This document shows positions 60,360 through 64,000 of a stretch of 64,000 bases of DNA, piece by piece (positions within the stretch are counted from its first letter, which is position 1; every line of letters starts with the position of its first letter). The translations under genes were made by a program, and so were the position numbers. This DNA comes from JAMBLL01 sp964460075 (GTDB taxonomy: Bacteria > Actinomycetota > Acidimicrobiia > Spongiisociales > UBA5794): positions 88,229 to 152,228 of the forward strand of contig CAYWPC010000002.1 in NCBI GenBank assembly GCA_964460075.1. The letters run 5' to 3'. The notes under the pieces are model-generated. The model was not told the DNA's origin. It worked only from the letters and a program-made list of their open reading frames with translations, and did no database searches.

Positions 60360-60492
60360 CGCTTGGTGCCTTTCTCTCGGTGCGACCGCCCAACGCTACA
60401 CGAACGAGACTCCAGGTTGCATTCAGATGATCGGTACCAGACTGCGATGACGCGATGCAGAGGATCCACGGTCGGAGGCCTACGCTGTCTGC

Positions 60493-61281
60493 ATGTCTCG
60501 GCCTTGTCATGTGCTTCGTGTGTTCACCCGTGGCGACGAGGGTGGCAACCACCTCGGTGTCGTCAACGACGTCGTCGGGGTCTCGGATGCTCACATGCAG
60601 AAGGTCGCCACAGGTCTCGGATTCTCAGAGACCATATTCGTTGACTGGACGGATCCCGGAGCCGACCCGGCGGTGCGAATCTTCACGCCAGTCGAGGAGC
60701 TTCCCTTTGCCGGCCATCCGCTCGTCGGGGCGGCATGGATGCTTGCAGCACTTGGTCCGGTACCTGCACGTGCCCTGAGAGCCAGCGTTGGAACGTTCAC
60801 GTGCGCGACGGATGCGTCGAGCGCACATGTCACTGCGTCGATTCCTGTGCAGCCGATCGAGGGTGACGTTCAACAGGTCGCTCAACGCGCAGGGATGCCG
60901 ACTCCAGAGACGTCGTTGTGTCTTGCCCTCCCGAAGCACTACTACATGGCCAGATACGCGACCTTTGATGAAGTTGGCAAGCTCGATCCCGACATGGATG
61001 CCCTCGACGTTTTTGGGTTCGCTGCGTTTGCCAGGGTCGGCGCCGAAGTGAAGCTTCGTTTCTTTGCCCCTGGCACAGGAGTCCAGGAGGATCCAGCGAC
61101 GGGAAGCGCCGCGGTGGCTCTGGCTGCGACGTTCCGAACATGGGGTGAGCCCGATGGGCAGGTCACGATCACCCAGGGAGACGAGATCGGTCACCCCTCG
61201 ACCATCCAACTCTCCTGGTCGCCGCTTTTCACGACGATCGGTGGTTCAGTGCGCCACGACGAGGTCGTACTGGTCGACTAA
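60493..61281 (+). CDS. PhzF family isomerase-like protein
   Basis: The 262-aa protein has the PhzF/DAPEP fold: GNHLGVV near the N-terminus, LGFSETIFV, RIFTPVEELPFAGHPLVGAAWML and the second half signature GTGVQEDPATGSAAVALA. Family members isomerise or rearrange small acids; this one is not in a phenazine cluster, so the substrate is open. The usual catalytic Glu of PhzF lies in the SET context here (FSETIFV). Confidence 0.88.
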   Translation: MSRPCHVLRVFTRGDEGGNHLGVVNDVVGVSDAHMQKVATGLGFSETIFVDWTDPGADPAVRIFTPVEELPFAGHPLVGAAWMLAALGPVPARALRASVGTFTCATDASSAHVTASIPVQPIEGDVQQVAQRAGMPTPETSLCLALPKHYYMARYATFDEVGKLDPDMDALDVFGFAAFARVGAEVKLRFFAPGTGVQEDPATGSAAVALAATFRTWGEPDGQVTITQGDEIGHPSTIQLSWSPLFTTIGGSVRHDEVVLVD

Positions 61282-61305
61282 CTTGGGAAGGTGCTGTACA
61301 GCTAA

Positions 61306-61329
61306 ACACCATCATGTACCATGATGTGT
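61306..61329. promoter_or_regulatory. Palindrome overlapping the vapB start (probable VapBC operator)
   Basis: ACACCATCATG-TAC-CATGATGTGT has 7-bp perfect arms (CATCATG/CATGATG) around TAC, directly before and including possible start codons of the antitoxin gene. Antitoxins of this type usually repress their own promoter at such dyads. Confidence 0.6.
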
Positions 61330-61542
61330 ATGGCACGTACGAATATCGATATCGATGTTGATCTCATCGCGGAGGTCATGCGTCGCCACGGCTTCAAGAC
61401 CAAACGCGAGGCTGTCAACGCAGCTTTGAAGCGTCTCGCACCTGAGCCGATGACTACGGAGGAAGCCCTCGGGATGAGGGGGTTCGGTTGGGGGGGCGAT
61501 CTCGATTCCTTCCGAGCCGGATACGGAGTCGACGACGCATGA
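61330..61542 (+). CDS. vapB: VapB-type antitoxin
   Basis: The 70-aa protein has a ribbon-helix-helix-like N-terminus (MARTNIDIDVDLIAEVMRRHGFKTKREAVNAALKRL) and a C-terminal toxin-binding tail (EALGMRGFGWGGDLDSFRAGY), typical of DUF2191 VapB proteins. Two earlier in-frame ATGs lie within the operator palindrome; homology starts at MARTNI. The stop overlaps the toxin start (ATGA). Confidence 0.9.
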   Translation: MARTNIDIDVDLIAEVMRRHGFKTKREAVNAALKRLAPEPMTTEEALGMRGFGWGGDLDSFRAGYGVDDA

Positions 61543-61934
61543 TCCTGATCGACTCCTCTTCGTGGATCGAGTACCTGAGAGATACCGGTTCGCGACCGTG
61601 TCAACGTGTCGAGGATCTTCTCCGTGAAGAGACCCCGATCGCGACGTGCGAGACGGTCGTGATGGAGGTACTCGCCGGGAGCACCAGTGAACGAGAGGCA
61701 CGCGAGCTGATGCGACTTCTCGACAGGTGCCGCTTCTATCCAAACCGTCCGCTCTTCGACTCCACCGGCGCAGCACATCTCTATCGCACCTGTCGTCGTG
61801 CAGGTATTACACCTCGAAGGCTCAACGACTGCGCGATCGCTGCGGTGGCCTTGGAACACGAGCTATCTGTGCTCCACCACGACCGCGATTTCGATCGGAT
61901 AGCCCAGGTGACGGGTCTTGTGGTCGAGGACTGA
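61539..61934 (+). CDS. vapC: VapC toxin, PIN-domain ribonuclease
   Basis: The 131-aa PIN protein has MILIDSSSWIEYLR (Asp5), an acidic mid-region (CETVVMEVLAG), RLNDCAIAAVALEHELSVLHHDRDFDRIA with the remaining metal-binding aspartates. VapC toxins cut tRNA or rRNA when freed from VapB. It is translationally coupled to the antitoxin by ATGA. All catalytic acids appear intact, so the pair may be functional. Confidence 0.92.
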   Translation: MILIDSSSWIEYLRDTGSRPCQRVEDLLREETPIATCETVVMEVLAGSTSEREARELMRLLDRCRFYPNRPLFDSTGAAHLYRTCRRAGITPRRLNDCAIAAVALEHELSVLHHDRDFDRIAQVTGLVVED

Positions 61935-62071
61935 TCCATGATTCAATCGATGTCCGGATTCGAGGCTTCATTTTGTGTGGACAAGAGGAGCCTGCTCGGG
62001 TTTCGGTGCACGCGTCGTGCTGGGTCCCCTACTATCGGAGGGCGAGCTTGCCGCGATGCACAGGAGAACCG

Positions 62072-63856
62072 ATGAAGACGTACACCACGTCTGGGGGCGT
62101 AAAGGTCCCACCCAATGTCAACGCCGTTCAGCAGCTCATGGCGCGTGCCGATACAGCGCCGGACCATCCCGCACTGGCGTACAGGGATGGGGATCACTTC
62201 ACGGAGGTCTCCACGGCCGAGTTTTGGGCGACCGTCCACGAGATAGCGGCAGGTCTCGTGGCTGCAGGCATCAAGCAAGGTGATCGAGTTGCGCTCCACA
62301 GCGGGACGCGCATCGAGTTCACATATTTCGACTACGCAATCTGGGCTGTGGGTGCTGCGACGACGACGATCTACGAAACCTCATCGTCAGAGCAAGTCCG
62401 CTGGATCATTTCGGATTCGGGGTCCGTTGCTCTGATCTCTGAGAACGAGTCGACATTGGCGGCCTACCGAGAGGTTGCTGGCGACCTGCCGAACTGTTCG
62501 AGCGTGTTCGTGATTGAGAGTGGCGCAGTTGAAACGCTCTCGGCAATGGCGAGCGACGAGTCTCGCAGGGAAGTCGATCGTCGGATAGCAGCCATTGCTC
62601 ACGACGACCTTGCCACTCTGGTGTACACGTCGGGGACGACGGGGAACCCGAAGGGTTGTGTGCTTACGCATTACAACTTCGCCTGGGAGGTCACGAACCT
62701 CGAAGGATCGATCTCAGAATTGGTCGCCCCGGAGAAGCGAACGCTCATGTTCCTACCGCTTGCCCACATCTTTGCCAGGGCTGTTCAGGCTGTCTGCGTC
62801 GCAAAGGGCACGACGATCTTCTTCAGCTCCGGGATACCAAGCCTGCTCGAGGAGCTTCCCATGGCTAAGCCGTCTTGGGTGTTCTCTGTGCCTCGGGTGT
62901 TCGAGAAGATCTACAACGGCGCCAAAGCAAAGGCGGATGCCGACGGCAAGGGTGCCATCTTCGAGAAGGCAGCAGCCACAGCCATTGCCTACTCACAGGG
63001 CATCGAACGGGGAAAGGTGACGGTCGGAGTCAAGCTCGCCCACTCGGCGTTTGACAAGCTCGTGTATTCCAAGATTCGCGCCATCTTCGGCGGGGAGGTG
63101 ACGTACGCGATCTCTGGCGGCGCGGCGCTCGGCGCCCGCCTCGGGCACTTCTTCCGAGGTATCGGCATCGTTGTTCTCGAAGGCTATGGATTGACGGAGA
63201 CCACTGCGGGTTCGACGCTGAACCAGCCGAATGCCATTCGTGTCGGGACGGTGGGTCGGCCGATCCAGGGCGTATCGATCGCCATTGCGGACGACGGCGA
63301 GGTGCTCATCAAAGGTGGAATGGTGTTTTCGGGTTACTGGAACAACGAGAAGGCAACAGAAGAAGTCTTCGACGGGGACTGGTTCCACTCGGGCGACATC
63401 GGCGTACTCGACGACGAGGGCTACCTGTCGATCACAGGACGTAAGAAGGAGATCATCGTTACCGCAGCAGGCAAGAATGTTGCCCCGGCAGTCCTCGAAG
63501 ACCGTATGCGCAGTCATGCTTTGGTATCTCAGGTGATGGTGATCGGTGATGCACAGCCGTTCATTGCTGCCCTCGTCACGATCGATGAGGAAGCATTGCC
63601 CCAGTGGGCTGCAGCCAACGGCAAAGGTGGCTTATCACACGATGACCTTCTTGGCGATGAGGACCTCGTTGCCGCGGTGCAGTCATCGCTCGATTACGCG
63701 AACAAGGCCGTCTCGCGCGCCGAGGCGGTCAAGACGTTCCGGATCCTTCCGAGAGACTTGTCGATAGAGGGTGGGGAGCTGACGCCAACGCTCAAGGTGA
63801 AGCGGTCCGTTGTCGCATCCAAGTATGCAGGCATCATTGAGGAGATCTACGGGTAG
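62072..63856 (+). CDS. Long-chain acyl-CoA synthetase (FadD15-like)
   Basis: The 594-aa protein belongs to the long-chain AMP-binding group: LVYTSGTTGNPKGCVLTHYNFAWEV, LPLAHIFARAVQ, FSVPRVFEKIYNGAKAKA, VLEGYGLTETTAGSTLN, GDWFHSGDIGVLDDEGYLSITGRKKEIIVTAAGKNVAPAVLEDRMR and the C-terminal GELTPTLKVKRSVV with the catalytic lysine. The ATG has AGGAG 6 nt upstream; the much longer open frame overlaps vapC. It activates fatty acids for lipid metabolism. Confidence 0.93.
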   Translation: MKTYTTSGGVKVPPNVNAVQQLMARADTAPDHPALAYRDGDHFTEVSTAEFWATVHEIAAGLVAAGIKQGDRVALHSGTRIEFTYFDYAIWAVGAATTTIYETSSSEQVRWIISDSGSVALISENESTLAAYREVAGDLPNCSSVFVIESGAVETLSAMASDESRREVDRRIAAIAHDDLATLVYTSGTTGNPKGCVLTHYNFAWEVTNLEGSISELVAPEKRTLMFLPLAHIFARAVQAVCVAKGTTIFFSSGIPSLLEELPMAKPSWVFSVPRVFEKIYNGAKAKADADGKGAIFEKAAATAIAYSQGIERGKVTVGVKLAHSAFDKLVYSKIRAIFGGEVTYAISGGAALGARLGHFFRGIGIVVLEGYGLTETTAGSTLNQPNAIRVGTVGRPIQGVSIAIADDGEVLIKGGMVFSGYWNNEKATEEVFDGDWFHSGDIGVLDDEGYLSITGRKKEIIVTAAGKNVAPAVLEDRMRSHALVSQVMVIGDAQPFIAALVTIDEEALPQWAAANGKGGLSHDDLLGDEDLVAAVQSSLDYANKAVSRAEAVKTFRILPRDLSIEGGELTPTLKVKRSVVASKYAGIIEEIYG

Positions 63857-63957
63857 TAGGACGCCGGAATCGAGCGGCATTGGGCCGCATCTGGCGATCC
63901 TCGATCTGTGCGAGGTGGCCCGCACACTTGGTGCATCGGCGTTGACGTCGGGTCGCC

Positions 63958-64000
63958 TCAGAGCCCGGCGTACAAGTCGACATGGTTGCCGTCGGGATCC
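63958..64000 (-). CDS. VOC-family (glyoxalase/dioxygenase-like) protein, C-terminal end only
   Basis: Read from the reverse strand, the last codons before the TGA spell DPDGNHVDLYAGL, the usual C-terminal strand of vicinal-oxygen-chelate proteins (D-P-x-G-N-x-x-x-L-Y). The gene begins beyond the right edge, so nothing more can be said. The 100 bp between it and the acyl-CoA synthetase show no feature. Confidence 0.55.
   Translation of the reverse strand, partial: DPDGNHVDLYAGL

Noticed and set aside
61727..62071. N-terminal extension of the long-chain acyl-CoA synthetase frame over vapC
   Set aside because: It overlaps a real toxin gene in another frame, and a strong AGGAG precedes the internal ATG.

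Overview
The window reads as one contiguous piece of an actinobacterial chromosome, possibly from an uncultured Acidimicrobiia-like lineage (an inference from gene content). Supporting signs are frequent GTG/TTG starts, many start/stop overlaps (ATGA, GTGA, TGATG), an Ino1 gene beside a PadR regulator as in mycobacteria, the ribosomal block rpsF-ssb-rpsR-rplI near dnaB, and Thr-rich lipoprotein linkers. No rRNA, prophage or CRISPR array is visible. One tRNA-Gly and one complete IS30-family element are present.

Layout. 1-6.5 kb: adenine deaminase (cut by the left edge), pyrE, a PH-like membrane protein and endonuclease IV, an ABC-F ATPase, inositol-phosphate synthase and its PadR neighbour. 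6.7-14.6 kb is a formate module: formate-THF ligase, MobA, FdhD and a three-gene NAD-dependent formate dehydrogenase whose catalytic subunit reads through an in-frame UGA as selenocysteine, with a SECIS hairpin just after it. 14.7-19.2 kb holds panB and small housekeeping or secreted proteins. 19.7-32.6 kb is a 12-gene catabolic operon (DeoR regulator, SIS-domain sugar-phosphate protein, ABC importer, GH114, GH4, LacD/LacC/PfkB), probably for galactosamine-containing oligosaccharides ending in the tagatose-6-phosphate pathway. 32.7-41.7 kb has tRNA-Gly, a lipoprotein/sensor-kinase pair and miscellaneous genes. 41.8-44 kb is a persulfide-response locus (CstR-like repressor, persulfide dioxygenase-rhodanese, rhodanese) with two matching operators. 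44-57 kb has dcd, transporters, dnaB, an MFS gene, rplI-rpsR-ssb-rpsF, an AbiEi/DUF559 protein, the IS element, NfuA-like and ATP-grasp genes. 57-64 kb has a lipoprotein, two acyl-CoA synthetases, a PhzF-like protein, VapBC and the end of a VOC-family gene.

The most distinctive feature is a family of ten dispersed palindromes, each exactly 52 bp. Nine of the ten lie within about 12 bp of a gene's 3' end, and two overlap the stop codon. One copy has been split by the IS30-family element, leaving a GCG target duplication that rebuilds a full 52-bp unit when the IS is removed. This family and the selenocysteine formate dehydrogenase are the strongest observations here.
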